From Candidatus Bipolaricaulota bacterium (GTDB lineage Bacteria > Bipolaricaulota > Bipolaricaulia > Bipolaricaulales > Bipolaricaulaceae), in contig JACIWK010000011.1 in NCBI GenBank assembly GCA_014360985.1, forward strand, positions 19,526-83,525: 64,000 nt of DNA, in the 5' to 3' direction. Numbering within the stretch: the stretch's first letter is position 1; each line of letters starts with the position of its first letter. The position numbers and the translations under genes were made by a program. The notes beneath the pieces are model-generated. The model saw only the letters and a list, made by a program, of their open reading frames with translations, was not told the DNA's origin and made no database searches. Positions 35,068 to 43,602 of this stretch are shown piece by piece.

Positions 35068-35096
35068 TTGAATCCGAGATCGATTTGGGCAATGAT
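35068..35096 (+). promoter_or_regulatory. Promoter of the serine-pathway operon
   Basis: -35 TTGAAT (35068-35073), 17-nt spacer, -10 AATGAT (35091-35096). The start near 35103 leaves about 26 nt of leader containing the strong ribosome binding site AAGGAGGGG before ATG 35129. Confidence 0.5.
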
Positions 35097-35128
35097 CCCC
35101 GCGACGAGACCCACCCAAGGAGGGGTTC

Positions 35129-36205
35129 ATGCGTAACGTGCACAGCAAACTGTTCACCCCTGGGCCGACCGAGGTTCGCCCGGAGATCCTGCAGGCCATG
35201 GCCACTCCCCAGATCTACCACCGTTCCCCCGAGTTCCGCGAGCTGTACGCGGAGCTCCAACCCAAGCTCCAGAAGTTCCTGTACACAGAGCAGACGGTGC
35301 TCCTGCTCACCTCCTCGTCCACCGGGGCGATGGAAGCGGCGGTCCAGAACTGTGTGGGAAAGAAGTGCCTCAACTTCGTGAACGGGGCGTTCTCCAAGCG
35401 GTGGCACGAGATCACGGCCGCGTGCGGAATCCCGTGCGAGGCGCTCGAGGTGCCGTGGAACGTGGCGATCAAGCCGGAGATGGTGGAGGAGAAGCTCGCC
35501 GGCGGGGAGTTCGACGCAGTGACCCTGGTCTACAATGAGACCTCGACCGGGCTCATGAACCCCCTCCCCCAGATCGCGGAGGTGGTGCGGAAGTTCCCCG
35601 ATGTCCTCCTCCTCGTGGACGCGGTGTCGGCGATGGGGGGCGTGAAGATCGAATTCGACGCCCTCGGCCTCGACGTGTGCTTGGCCGGGGTCCAGAAGGC
35701 GCTCGCCCTCCCGGCCGGGCTCGCCGTGTGCGCGGTCTCCGACCGTGCCCTGAAGCGAGCCGAGGCGATCAAGCCCCGCACCTACTACTTCAGCTTCCCG
35801 GTGATGGTGAAGTCCCACAAGAAGAACGAGACCCCCGCCACCCCGTCCATCCCGCACCTGTTCGCCCTCAACGCCCAGCTCGATGCGATGTTCGCCGAAG
35901 GCCTCGACCGCCGGTTCGCCCGCCATGAGGCGATGGCGTCCGCGGTCCAACGTTGGGCCAAGCAGCACTTCGACATCTACCCCGAGGAAGGGTACTGGTC
36001 GCAGACGGTGAGCTGTATCACCAACACCCGCGGCATCTCCGTGGACGACCTGAACAAGACGTTGGTTCAGGAACACGGGATGCGGATCTCCAACGGGTAT
36101 GGTGATCTGAAGGGCAGGACGTTCCGCATCGCCCACATGGGCGATCTCACCGTGGCCGACGTCCGCGGGCTCTTGGCGACGATCGACGCCATCCTCGGGC
36201 TCTAG
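35129..36205 (+). CDS. Class V aminotransferase (serine-pyruvate / phosphoserine type)
   Basis: A 358-residue PLP enzyme. N-terminal KLFTPGPTEVRPEIL and SSTGAMEAAVQN bind substrate and cofactor phosphate. DAVSAMGG holds the Asp pairing with the PLP ring, and the Schiff-base lysine is in LAGVQKALALPAGL. Annotated relatives are serine-pyruvate or alanine-glyoxylate aminotransferases. With serA directly downstream it probably works as the 3-phosphohydroxypyruvate transaminase of serine synthesis, as in other organisms that lack a classical SerC. That role is inferred from context. Confidence 0.9.
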   Translation: MRNVHSKLFTPGPTEVRPEILQAMATPQIYHRSPEFRELYAELQPKLQKFLYTEQTVLLLTSSSTGAMEAAVQNCVGKKCLNFVNGAFSKRWHEITAACGIPCEALEVPWNVAIKPEMVEEKLAGGEFDAVTLVYNETSTGLMNPLPQIAEVVRKFPDVLLLVDAVSAMGGVKIEFDALGLDVCLAGVQKALALPAGLAVCAVSDRALKRAEAIKPRTYYFSFPVMVKSHKKNETPATPSIPHLFALNAQLDAMFAEGLDRRFARHEAMASAVQRWAKQHFDIYPEEGYWSQTVSCITNTRGISVDDLNKTLVQEHGMRISNGYGDLKGRTFRIAHMGDLTVADVRGLLATIDAILGL

Positions 36206-36214
36206 GGAGGGAAG

Positions 36215-37123
36215 ATGCGCGTTCTCATCTGCGATCCTTTGGCGGAGAACGCCCTCGCCCGGCTCCGGGAGGGAGGGGTCGAAGTGACGGTGAAGACGGG
36301 AATGTCCCCGGAGGAGCTGGCCCATGAGCTCGCTCAGGGCTACGAGGCGATCGTCGTCCGCTCCGCGACGAAGGTCCGCAAGCCCGCGCTCGATGCCGCG
36401 GTGGGCCTCAAGCTCATCGTCCGCGCCGGGGTCGGCCTGGACAATGTCGATGCCGACCATGCGCGGGCGAAGGGGATCGAGGTCGTGAACACCCCGAGGG
36501 CGAGCTCGGACTCCGTGGCCGAGCTCGCCCTCGCCCACATGTTCGCCCTCGCCCGCTCCCTCCCCCAGGCCACCCAGTCCATCCGCGACGGGAAATGGGA
36601 GAAGAAGGCGTTCGTGGGGATCGAGCTTCAGGGGAGGACCCTCGGCGTGGTGGGGATCGGGCGGATCGGCCAGGCGCTGGCCCGGCGGGCGCTCGCTTTG
36701 GGGATGAAGGTCATTGCCTCCGACAAGTTCGTCATCCAGTCTCCCCTCCCCGAGGTGCCACTCATCCCACTGCCCGACCTCCTCGCCCAGAGCGATTTCG
36801 TCTCCCTCCATGTCCCCGCCGATCCGGCGGGACCGGTGATCGGCGCGGCCGAGATCGCCCGGATGAAGGACGGGGCGTACCTCATCAACTGCGCGCGGGG
36901 CGAGGTGGTGGATGAGGGGGCGCTGCTGGCTGCCCTCCGCTCGGGCAAGCTCGCCGGGGCGGGGCTCGATGTGTTCGCGGTCGAGCCGCCCACGAACCTG
37001 GAACTCGTCCGCCATCCCAAGGTCACCCTCACCCCCCACATCGGGGCCCAGACCCGCGAGGCCCAGGAGCGGATCGGGGGCGAGGTGGTGGAGATCCTCC
37101 TCCAGCGCGCGCGGGCCGGCTGA
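36215..37123 (+). CDS. serA: D-3-phosphoglycerate dehydrogenase (short form, no ACT domain)
   Basis: A 302-residue D-isomer 2-hydroxyacid dehydrogenase that oxidises 3-phosphoglycerate to 3-phosphohydroxypyruvate. IVRAGVGLDNVD is family-typical, the Rossmann motif is LGVVGIGRIGQALA, and the catalytic Arg is in NCARGEVVDEGALL. The catalytic His is in LTPHIGAQT. It ends without the ACT or ASB regulatory domains, so no serine feedback site is visible. It lies 9 nt after the aminotransferase with a GGGAGG ribosome binding site. Confidence 0.93.
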   Translation: MRVLICDPLAENALARLREGGVEVTVKTGMSPEELAHELAQGYEAIVVRSATKVRKPALDAAVGLKLIVRAGVGLDNVDADHARAKGIEVVNTPRASSDSVAELALAHMFALARSLPQATQSIRDGKWEKKAFVGIELQGRTLGVVGIGRIGQALARRALALGMKVIASDKFVIQSPLPEVPLIPLPDLLAQSDFVSLHVPADPAGPVIGAAEIARMKDGAYLINCARGEVVDEGALLAALRSGKLAGAGLDVFAVEPPTNLELVRHPKVTLTPHIGAQTREAQERIGGEVVEILLQRARAG

Positions 37124-37125
37124 CG

Positions 37126-38421
37126 ATGGCCGTCATCCACCCGTTCCGCGGCCTCCGCTACAACCCCGCTGTCGTGAGGGACCTGTCGCGCGTCGTCACC
37201 CAGCCCTACGACCGGATCGGACCGGACGAGGAGCGGGAGTACCTTCGCCGTTCCCCCTACAGCTTCGTCCGTCTGATCGGGACGAAGTCCCCGCCGCCGG
37301 ACGAGGCCGACTACGCCCGTCGAGCCCAGGTCCTCCAAGCGTGGATTCGCGATCGAATCCTAGTCCAGGACGAGAAGCCCGGGGTCTATTTCTACCGCCA
37401 GTCGTTCACCCACAGTGGGCAGAGCCTCGTCCGGACCGGGATCATCGCCCTCCTCGACCTCAGCCAAAGCGGGGCGAAGGCCCACGAGCACACCCTGCGT
37501 GGTCCCAAGGAGGACCGGCTGAAGCTGTTTCGGGCCACGGAGGCTCACCTCGAGCACATCTTCCTCCTCTACCGCGACCCGGCCCGGGCGGCGACCACGG
37601 CTGCCGAGCGGGCGGTGGCCGGCCGGCTCTCCGATGCCACGGCAAAGGACGAGTTCGGGAACACCCACGAGCTGTGGCACATCGCAGATCCAAACACGGT
37701 GCAGATCGTCCAGGATGCACTGCTCCCGCTCGACCTGTACATCGCCGACGGGCACCACCGGTTCGAGACCGCGCAGGCGTTCATGCGGGAGTGCCTCGCC
37801 AAGGGATGGAAACCCGCATCCCCCCAGAGCTTCACGGCGTTGCCCGTCACCCTGGTCAACGTGGAGGAGCCGGGATGCGTCATCCGCCCCACCCCGCGTG
37901 TCGTCCGCGACCTCCCCGCGTTCTCCCCGCAGGCGTTCCTTGCGGCGGCGCGGGGGGAGTTCGCCGTGGCGGAGCTCGGCTCGCTCGCCGAGGCACGGGA
38001 GTTCCTGGCGAGCGCCGTGGGGAAGGAGCACGCCTTCGTGCTCTACACCGAGGGAAGGTTTTGGTCCCTCGTCCTCCACGACGAGAACCGGCTCCGCCTC
38101 ATCCCCGGCGACCACCCCCTGGCCTGGAAGAAGCTCGACGTGGCGATCCTCCACAAGGCGCTCCTCGAGCCGATTCTCGGGATCGACGACGAGGCCCTCG
38201 CCCGCCAGTCCCACGTGGACTACGCTCACACGGACGAGGAGGCGGTCGCCCTCGTGGACGCGGGGAAGGGGCAAGCCGCGTTCCTGCTCAACCCCACTCG
38301 GGTCGAGGAGGTCCTCGCGATCGCCGACCTCGGGGTCTCGATGCCCCAGAAGTCGACCGACTTCTACCCCAAGCTCCTCTCGGGGCTCGTGGCGATGACG
38401 ATGGACATCGAAAAGCCATGA
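37126..38421 (+). CDS. DUF1015 protein, putative serine-pathway enzyme
   Basis: A 431-residue DUF1015 protein beginning MAVIHPFRGLRYNP, with the usual QPYDRI near residue 26, GPKEDRLKLF and the highly conserved LYIADGHHRFETA near 206. It starts 2 nt after serA. From memory, DUF1015 genes sit beside serA/serC in several anaerobes and share similarity with the SerK/ParB-like nucleotide-dependent enzymes. No phosphoserine phosphatase is visible here, so this protein may release or use the phosphate of phosphoserine. That is a hypothesis. Confidence 0.85.
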   Translation: MAVIHPFRGLRYNPAVVRDLSRVVTQPYDRIGPDEEREYLRRSPYSFVRLIGTKSPPPDEADYARRAQVLQAWIRDRILVQDEKPGVYFYRQSFTHSGQSLVRTGIIALLDLSQSGAKAHEHTLRGPKEDRLKLFRATEAHLEHIFLLYRDPARAATTAAERAVAGRLSDATAKDEFGNTHELWHIADPNTVQIVQDALLPLDLYIADGHHRFETAQAFMRECLAKGWKPASPQSFTALPVTLVNVEEPGCVIRPTPRVVRDLPAFSPQAFLAAARGEFAVAELGSLAEAREFLASAVGKEHAFVLYTEGRFWSLVLHDENRLRLIPGDHPLAWKKLDVAILHKALLEPILGIDDEALARQSHVDYAHTDEEAVALVDAGKGQAAFLLNPTRVEEVLAIADLGVSMPQKSTDFYPKLLSGLVAMTMDIEKP

Positions 38422-38432
38422 TCCGTGGACCG

Positions 38433-38711
38433 TCACGGCCCAAAGACATGCAACGGACCACGGACAACGAACCGCGAACTACGGTCCTGGATTCGCGTGG
38501 CGATCCCCAGCAACGCGTGAAGCGTTGCCAGAAGCAAAGTGACGGAGGCCAGCCAACGGTGAACCTTCACCGGCCGCCGCTTCTTGAGAACCCGCGACAG
38601 CCCCATCGCCCCCGCTGTAGCAAGCAGGAACGCGTAGCCGACGATCCCGAGGTAGAAGATGACCGGGTACGGCCCGAGGTAGTGATAGGCGATCTCGCGT
38701 AGGGTGCCCAT
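38433..38711 (-). CDS. Small membrane protein, possible haem b carrier
   Basis: A 92-residue protein with two predicted TM helices (YPVIFYLGIVGYAFLLATAGA and a second one, SVTLLLATLHALLGIA). Histidines at the second helix (VHRWLAS and TLHALLG) are placed as in b-type cytochrome or ferric-reductase-like membrane proteins. Its C-terminal codons run into a short-repeat tract (38430-38495). It starts 1 nt after the DOMON gene, so the two are an operon. The haem role is inference. Confidence 0.65.
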   Translation of the reverse strand: MGTLREIAYHYLGPYPVIFYLGIVGYAFLLATAGAMGLSRVLKKRRPVKVHRWLASVTLLLATLHALLGIATRIQDRSSRFVVRGPLHVFGP

Positions 38712-38712
38712 C

Positions 38713-39108
38713 TCACTCCTCCAGCTTCATCTCCACCGACCCGCGGGCGGTGTGCAGCGCCGTGAACGAGGTCGAAGAGCGGTGGTAGGCGAGGAGCACG
38801 GTGTACGTCCGGCCAGGGATGAGCAGCTTGTCCTCGGGATCATTGCTGTCGAGCGGGACCGCGAACTCGACCACGGTTTGTCCTCCGCTGGCCGTCCCTG
38901 CGGCCCGGAGGATGTCCTCCCGCCCGTCGCGGCGGTGCGACGTCGTGCCAGTGCCGAAGTGGTCCTCGATCACAAGCCCGCCCGGGGTCACCGCGGCGAG
39001 GATGTAGTTCGCCCCTTGCATCCGGTTCACCGGGTCGAACCCCGCGGACACCCAGCCCGTGCCCGGGCTGTGTAGGGCGGTGAACAAGACCAGGGAGAAA
39101 CGCTGCAT
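38713..39108 (-). CDS. DOMON-like (haem- or sugar-binding fold) protein
   Basis: A 131-residue protein resembling a DOMON domain: FTALHSPGTGWVSAGFDP, MQGANYILAAV, a mid acidic loop, then TVVEFAVPLDSNDPED and GRTYTVLLAYH. ATG 39108 is preceded by AAGGAGGG at good spacing and an in-frame stop shortly upstream, so this is the real start. The protein begins inside the fold and lacks a signal peptide, which is odd for a DOMON protein. Its partner membrane protein suggests a split version of the DOMON-cytochrome b561 pair. Confidence 0.7.
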   Translation of the reverse strand: MQRFSLVLFTALHSPGTGWVSAGFDPVNRMQGANYILAAVTPGGLVIEDHFGTGTTSHRRDGREDILRAAGTASGGQTVVEFAVPLDSNDPEDKLLIPGRTYTVLLAYHRSSTSFTALHTARGSVEMKLEE

Positions 39109-39202
39109 CCAAGCCCTCCTTCAGGACCGAGGCTTGAAACTACTGTACCCGATCTACACGCCACCCACCGCCGATTCCCGCCCGTGGGGGGATGAAGAGG
39201 GT

Positions 39203-39228
39203 GGGGCGGAGGTTGGGACCTCCGCCCC
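39203..39228 (+). terminator. Perfect 11-bp GC hairpin
   Basis: GGGGCGGAGGT (39203-39213), loop TGGG, ACCTCCGCCCC (39218-39228), followed by only two T residues. It could end transcription from either side or belong to a structured RNA; no gene obviously needs a terminator here. Confidence 0.45.
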
Positions 39229-39239
39229 TTGGGTGGGAT

Positions 39240-39262
39240 CGCCGTGGATGTGTGCCACGGCG
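39240..39262 (+). other. Second perfect hairpin, 11 nt downstream of the first
   Basis: CGCCGTGG (39240-39247), 7-nt loop, CCACGGCG (39255-39262). Together with the hairpin at 39203 it forms a compact double-stem structure in otherwise non-coding DNA. Confidence 0.45.
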
Positions 39263-39503
39263 GGGGTGGCAGACCTGCATCTCCTGGCCCTGCACGCTTC
39301 CCCCACGCTCACCGGCCGCGGCTCTCACTGCCGTTGAGCCCCGGGGAGTGGCAGGCCCTCGCTCGCATCACTCCTTATGATGCGGTGCACGCTTGGATGT
39401 ACCGTGTAAAACCTGTGGACTTCCTATGGAGGCGGGACATCGCGCCCGCCACCCCGTCGCGGCGCCCCGTGGAAGATCAGAACAGCAAGCCCCCTGCCCA
39501 GCC

Positions 39504-39531
39504 TTGACTTGGCGCGGCAACCGGGTAGGAT
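39504..39531 (+). promoter_or_regulatory. Promoter of the aconitase - ATP-citrate lyase operon
   Basis: -35 TTGACT (39504-39509), 16-nt spacer, -10 TAGGAT (39526-39531). The start should be near 39538, some 13 nt before the palindrome at 39551. Confidence 0.55.
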
Positions 39532-39550
39532 CCGCCCCGATAAATGGGAC

Positions 39551-39573
39551 GTTGTCTCATTATTTGAGACGAC
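39551..39573. promoter_or_regulatory. Palindromic operator, probable IclR-family site
   Basis: GTTGTCTCA, five bases, TGAGACGAC: arms of 9 nt with one mismatch (perfect core GTCTCA/TGAGAC). It lies just downstream of the predicted transcription start, a roadblock position. The operon carries its own IclR gene, the obvious candidate to bind here. Binding is inferred. Confidence 0.6.
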
Positions 39574-39591
39574 ATCCTCCCCACAGGGGTG

Positions 39592-41502
39592 ATGGAAGTG
39601 GCGAAAACGTTGCTGGAGAAGGTCCTTGCCGAACACGTCGTCGCGGGCGCGCTCGTCGAGGGGAGCGAGATCGGGATCCGGATCGACCAATGTCTGACCC
39701 AGGATTCGACGGGGACGATGGCGTGGCTGGAGTTCGAATCCCTCGGCCTGGACAAGGTCCAGGCTGAGTTGGTGGTCTCCTACAGCGACCACACCTCGCT
39801 CGGGTTCAAGGGCGAGTCCACCGACGACCACCTGTTCCTGCAATCGATCGCCTCCCACTACGGGGCGAAGTTCTCGAAGAACGGGAACGGGGTCTGCCAC
39901 CAGGTGCACTACGAACGGTTTGGGATCCCAGGCAAGACCCTGCTCGGCTCGGACTCCCACACCCCGACCGCGGGCGGGCTGGGGATGCTCGGGATCGGGG
40001 CCGGCGGCGCCGACGTCGCGGTGGCGATGGCCGGGGGGCCCTTCTACCTCACCGTGCCCAAGGTGATGCGCGTCGTCCTCACCGGGAAGCTTCCGTGGGG
40101 GGTCACGGCCAAGGATGTGGCCCTGGAGATCCTGCGCCGGATCTCGGTCAAGGGCGGAGTGGGGTACTTCATCGAGTTCACCGGGCCGGGGGTGAAGACC
40201 CTCTCCGTCCCCGAGCGGGCGACGATCACGAACATGTGCACCGAGACCGGGGCCACGTCGTCGATCTTCCCTTCCGACGAGGTCACGAAGGAGTTCCTCG
40301 AGCTGCAGGGCCGGGGCGCGGACTGGCGCGAGCTGTCCGCCGATCCCGACGCGAGTTACGACGCGACGCTGGAGATCGACCTCTCGTCCCTCGTCCCCCT
40401 CGTCGCGATGCCCGGGAGCCCGGACAACGTGGTCCCGGTGACCGAGGTCGTAGGTACGAAGATCGACCAGGTGTTCATCGGTTCGTGCACGAATGGGTCG
40501 TACCGGGACATCAAGGTCGTGGCGGAGATGCTCAAGGGGAAGCGCGTCGCCCCGGAGATCGACGTCGTCGTTTCGCCGGCTTCGCGGCAGGCGTGGGAGA
40601 TGCTCGTCGAGGACGGCAGCTTCCTCGCCCTGACCCGCGCCGGGGTTCGACTCATCGAGCCGGGGTGCAACGCGTGCATCGGGATCGGGTTCGTCCCCGG
40701 GACGAACACCCTGGCGCTCCGCACGGTGAACCGGAACTGGAAGGGCCGCGGGGGAAACGAGCTCGGGAAGCTCGCCCTCACAAGCCCGGAGGTGGCCGCG
40801 GCGTCGGCCCTGAAAGGGGCGATTGCCGACCCGCGCGAGCTCCCGCCGGTCACGGTGCGCGTCACCAAGCTCGTTGTCGATGACGTGATGATCGTCGAAC
40901 CCCAGGGCCCGTCCGTTCCCATCCGCCGGGCGCCGAACATCGTGAAGATGGCCCCCCCGCGGCCCCTCCCGTCCGTGCTCAGGGGCGAGGTCCTGCTCAA
41001 GGTGGGGGACGGGATCTCCACCGACGCGATCCTCCCCGCGGGGCCGCTCACCCAGCACCTGCGCTCGAACCTGCCCGAGATCGCGAAGTTCACGTTCCAC
41101 TACGAGGACAAGACGTTCGCCGCCCGCGCGGCGGAGAAGGGCGGAGGGTTCATCGTCGGGGGCGAGAACTACGGGCAGGGCTCGTCCCGCGAGCACGCCG
41201 CGCTCGCCCCGTGGCAGCTCGGGATCAAAGCCGTCATCGCCAAGAGCTTCGCCCGGATCCACAAGGCGAACCTCGTCAACGTGGGGATCCTCCCGCTCGT
41301 GGGCGACACCGCGGCCTTTGACCAGGGCGACGCGCTCGAGATCGACGTCTCCGACCTCCATCGCCCGCTCGTGGTGCGCAACGTGACGAAGGGGACGACG
41401 ATCCCGGTCAAGGCGGAGCTCTCCGAGCGCGAGCGGCGGATGGTCAAAGCGGGCGGCCTCCTCGCGATGGCCGCGGCAGGGCAAGGAGTCGCGATCAGGT
41501 AG
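39592..41502 (+). CDS. acn: Aconitate hydratase (Aquifex type)
   Basis: A 636-residue [4Fe-4S] aconitase interconverting citrate and isocitrate. Cluster ligands are the Cys in IGSCTNGSYRD near residue 300 and the pair in GCNACIGIGFVPG near 360. The swivel domain near the C-terminus has the conserved GGENYGQGSSREHAALAP. The domain order and 636-residue length match the short Aquifex-type aconitases rather than the ~900-residue AcnA. The start is ATG 39592; a GTG at 39598 is possible. First gene of the citrate operon. Confidence 0.94.
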   Translation: MEVAKTLLEKVLAEHVVAGALVEGSEIGIRIDQCLTQDSTGTMAWLEFESLGLDKVQAELVVSYSDHTSLGFKGESTDDHLFLQSIASHYGAKFSKNGNGVCHQVHYERFGIPGKTLLGSDSHTPTAGGLGMLGIGAGGADVAVAMAGGPFYLTVPKVMRVVLTGKLPWGVTAKDVALEILRRISVKGGVGYFIEFTGPGVKTLSVPERATITNMCTETGATSSIFPSDEVTKEFLELQGRGADWRELSADPDASYDATLEIDLSSLVPLVAMPGSPDNVVPVTEVVGTKIDQVFIGSCTNGSYRDIKVVAEMLKGKRVAPEIDVVVSPASRQAWEMLVEDGSFLALTRAGVRLIEPGCNACIGIGFVPGTNTLALRTVNRNWKGRGGNELGKLALTSPEVAAASALKGAIADPRELPPVTVRVTKLVVDDVMIVEPQGPSVPIRRAPNIVKMAPPRPLPSVLRGEVLLKVGDGISTDAILPAGPLTQHLRSNLPEIAKFTFHYEDKTFAARAAEKGGGFIVGGENYGQGSSREHAALAPWQLGIKAVIAKSFARIHKANLVNVGILPLVGDTAAFDQGDALEIDVSDLHRPLVVRNVTKGTTIPVKAELSERERRMVKAGGLLAMAAAGQGVAIR

Positions 41503-41510
41503 GGACAGGA

Positions 41511-42272
41511 GTGGAGACGCGGTTGAACACACTTCAGAAGTGCCTGCGCATCCTGACCCTGTTCGGGGAGGTTCGTGCGGAGCTGAGCGCCGCCGACATC
41601 GCCCGCTCGCTGGACCTCCCCCGGAGCACGACCTACCGCTACGTGCTCGCGCTCAAGGCCCACGGGCTCCTCGAGGAGGATCCGCGTACTGGTCTCCTCC
41701 GGCTGGGGGGGAGGCTTCTCCAGCTGGCAGGGGGGGTACGCAAGCGCGGGCTGATCGAGATCTCGCGTCCTGTGATGGAACGCTTGGCAACGGAGACGGG
41801 CGAGACGTTCATCCTCGCCGGCCTCCACGAGACGAGCGGGATCTGCCTCGAGCGGGTGGAGGGGCACCACGCCCTGCGCGTGTCCCACGAACGGGGGGCA
41901 ATCTTTCCGCTGCACGCTGGGGCGACGGGCAAGGTCCTCCTCGCGTACCTGCCCAAGGACGATCAGGAGAGGATCATCGCCCAAGGCCTCCCCCGGTTCA
42001 CCGAGACCACGATCACCGACCCAAAGGTGCTCCGGGCTGAGCTGCGGCGGATCCGTCGCCGCGGATACGCCGAGAGCGACGGGGAGGTCCTCCCCCACAC
42101 CTACGGCCTGGCGATGCCGATCTTGAGCGACACAGGCTGGATCCTGGCCGCGCTGGGGATGTCCGCGCCGAGCACGCGGCTCGATTCCACGCGCAAAACC
42201 CCGGTGCTGGAGAAGATGACCGCTGCCACGCGGGCGATCGCCCGCGAGCTGGCGGTCCACGATGTGACCTAG
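41511..42272 (+). CDS. IclR-family transcriptional regulator
   Basis: A 253-residue IclR regulator. The winged HTH is LSAADIARSLDLPRSTTYRYVLAL, and the ligand domain carries HAGATGKVLLAYLP and GYAESDGEVLPHTYGLAMPI. It sits between aconitase and isocitrate dehydrogenase in the same operon, so it most likely senses a TCA-type carboxylate and controls the promoter at 39504 through the palindrome at 39551. The start is taken as GTG 41511; a TTG at 41523 is an alternative. Confidence 0.92.
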   Translation: METRLNTLQKCLRILTLFGEVRAELSAADIARSLDLPRSTTYRYVLALKAHGLLEEDPRTGLLRLGGRLLQLAGGVRKRGLIEISRPVMERLATETGETFILAGLHETSGICLERVEGHHALRVSHERGAIFPLHAGATGKVLLAYLPKDDQERIIAQGLPRFTETTITDPKVLRAELRRIRRRGYAESDGEVLPHTYGLAMPILSDTGWILAALGMSAPSTRLDSTRKTPVLEKMTAATRAIARELAVHDVT

Positions 42273-42293
42273 GAACCGACAAGGAGGTTCAGC

Positions 42294-43592
42294 GTGACAA
42301 CGAGCGTTCAAGCCCCCAAAGGGGGCCAACCCGTCACGATGACGGCCCGCGGCCTCACCGTGCCAGATCGCCCGATCATCCCCTACATCCGCGGCGACGG
42401 GATCGGGGTCGACATCACGCCCGTGATGCTCCGCGTCGTGGACGCGGCGGTGGAGAAGGCGTACGGAGGGAAGAGGAAGATCGCCTGGATGAAGGTCTAC
42501 GCCGGGGATGAGGCGATCGAGCACTTCCACCCCGGCCTGTCCGCGGACGAGATCAAGGCCATTCCCCCCGACGAGCGGCAGAAACTCTACCTCCCCGAGG
42601 AGACGGCCCAAGCGATCCAGAAGTACCTCGTGGCGATCAAGGGCCCGCTCACGACCCCGGTCGGGGGCGGGATCCGCAGCCTCAACGTGACCCTCCGCCA
42701 GGTGCTCGACCTCTACGCGTGCGTGCGTCCGGTGAAGCACATTGGGACCCCGGCTCCGGTTCGCGAGCCGGAGAAGGTGGACATGGTCTTCTTCCGGGAG
42801 AACACGGAGGACGTCTACGCGGGGATCGAGTGGAAGGCCGGCTCGCCCGAGGCGGACAAGGTCATCGCCTGGCTGCAGGGCGAGATGAAGGTGACGTCGA
42901 TCCGCTTTCCCACGAAGTGCGGGATCGGTGTGAAGCCGATCAGCGAGGAGGGCTCGAAGCGCCTCGTCAAGGCGGCGATCGAGTACGCCATCGCCGACGG
43001 GCGCACGAAGGTCACCCTCGTTCACAAGGGGAACATCATGAAGTTCACCGAGGGGGCGTTCCGCGACTGGGGGTACGAGGTCGGGAAGACGTACCCGCAG
43101 ATCGTGACCGAGGAGGAGGTCGCCACGACCTACGGTGGCAGGGTCCCGGCCGGCAAGATCGTCCTCAACGACAGGATCGCCGACCAGTTCTTCCAGCAGA
43201 TGCTCCTGCGGCCCGACGAGTACTCCGTCGTCGCGACGACAAACCTCAACGGTGACTACATGACCGACGCCGCGGCGGCTCAGGTCGGTGGTCTCGGCGT
43301 AGCTCCCGGGGCGAACATCAACTACACCACGGGCCACGCCGTGTTCGAGGCCACCCACGGCACGGCCCCCAAGTACGCCGGCCAGGACAAGGTGAACCCG
43401 GGAAGCCTCATCCTCTCCGCGGTGGAGATGCTGAAGTACCTCGGGTGGCGCGAGCCCGCCGAGGCGATCCTCCGCGCGATCCGCGCCGCGATCGCCGCCA
43501 AGCGCGTGACCTACGACCTCGAGCGGCTGATGCCGGGGGCGACCCTCGTCTCCTGCTCCCAGTTCGGCGACGAGATCGTGAAGCGCCTGTAG
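42294..43592 (+). CDS. icd: NADP-type isocitrate dehydrogenase
   Basis: A 432-residue isocitrate dehydrogenase interconverting isocitrate and 2-oxoglutarate plus CO2. [14 protein letters not shown] and the metal/substrate site [15 protein letters not shown] are intact. [17 protein letters not shown] carries the Lys-Tyr pair that selects NADP+ in the E. coli enzyme. GTG start behind AAGGAGG. In a reductive direction it would carboxylate 2-oxoglutarate; with aconitase and ATP-citrate lyase beside it, that direction is plausible but unproven. Confidence 0.95.
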   Translation: MTTSVQAPKGGQPVTMTARGLTVPDRPIIPYIRGDGIGVDITPVMLRVVDAAVEKAYGGKRKIAWMKVYAGDEAIEHFHPGLSADEIKAIPPDERQKLYLPEETAQAIQKYLVAIKGPLTTPVGGGIRSLNVTLRQVLDLYACVRPVKHIGTPAPVREPEKVDMVFFRENTEDVYAGIEWKAGSPEADKVIAWLQGEMKVTSIRFPTKCGIGVKPISEEGSKRLVKAAIEYAIADGRTKVTLVHKGNIMKFTEGAFRDWGYEVGKTYPQIVTEEEVATTYGGRVPAGKIVLNDRIADQFFQQMLLRPDEYSVVATTNLNGDYMTDAAAAQVGGLGVAPGANINYTTGHAVFEATHGTAPKYAGQDKVNPGSLILSAVEMLKYLGWREPAEAILRAIRAAIAAKRVTYDLERLMPGATLVSCSQFGDEIVKRL

Positions 43593-43602
43593 GGAGAGAG
43601 AG

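Larger units (their letters stand above)
39109..39503. other. Intergenic region with two perfect hairpins
   Basis: About 395 bases without a gene I can support, between the divergent DOMON operon and the citrate-cycle operon. It holds the two hairpins listed separately and a run of short G-rich repeats. Small open frames here have no ribosome binding site or family match. Confidence 0.5.
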
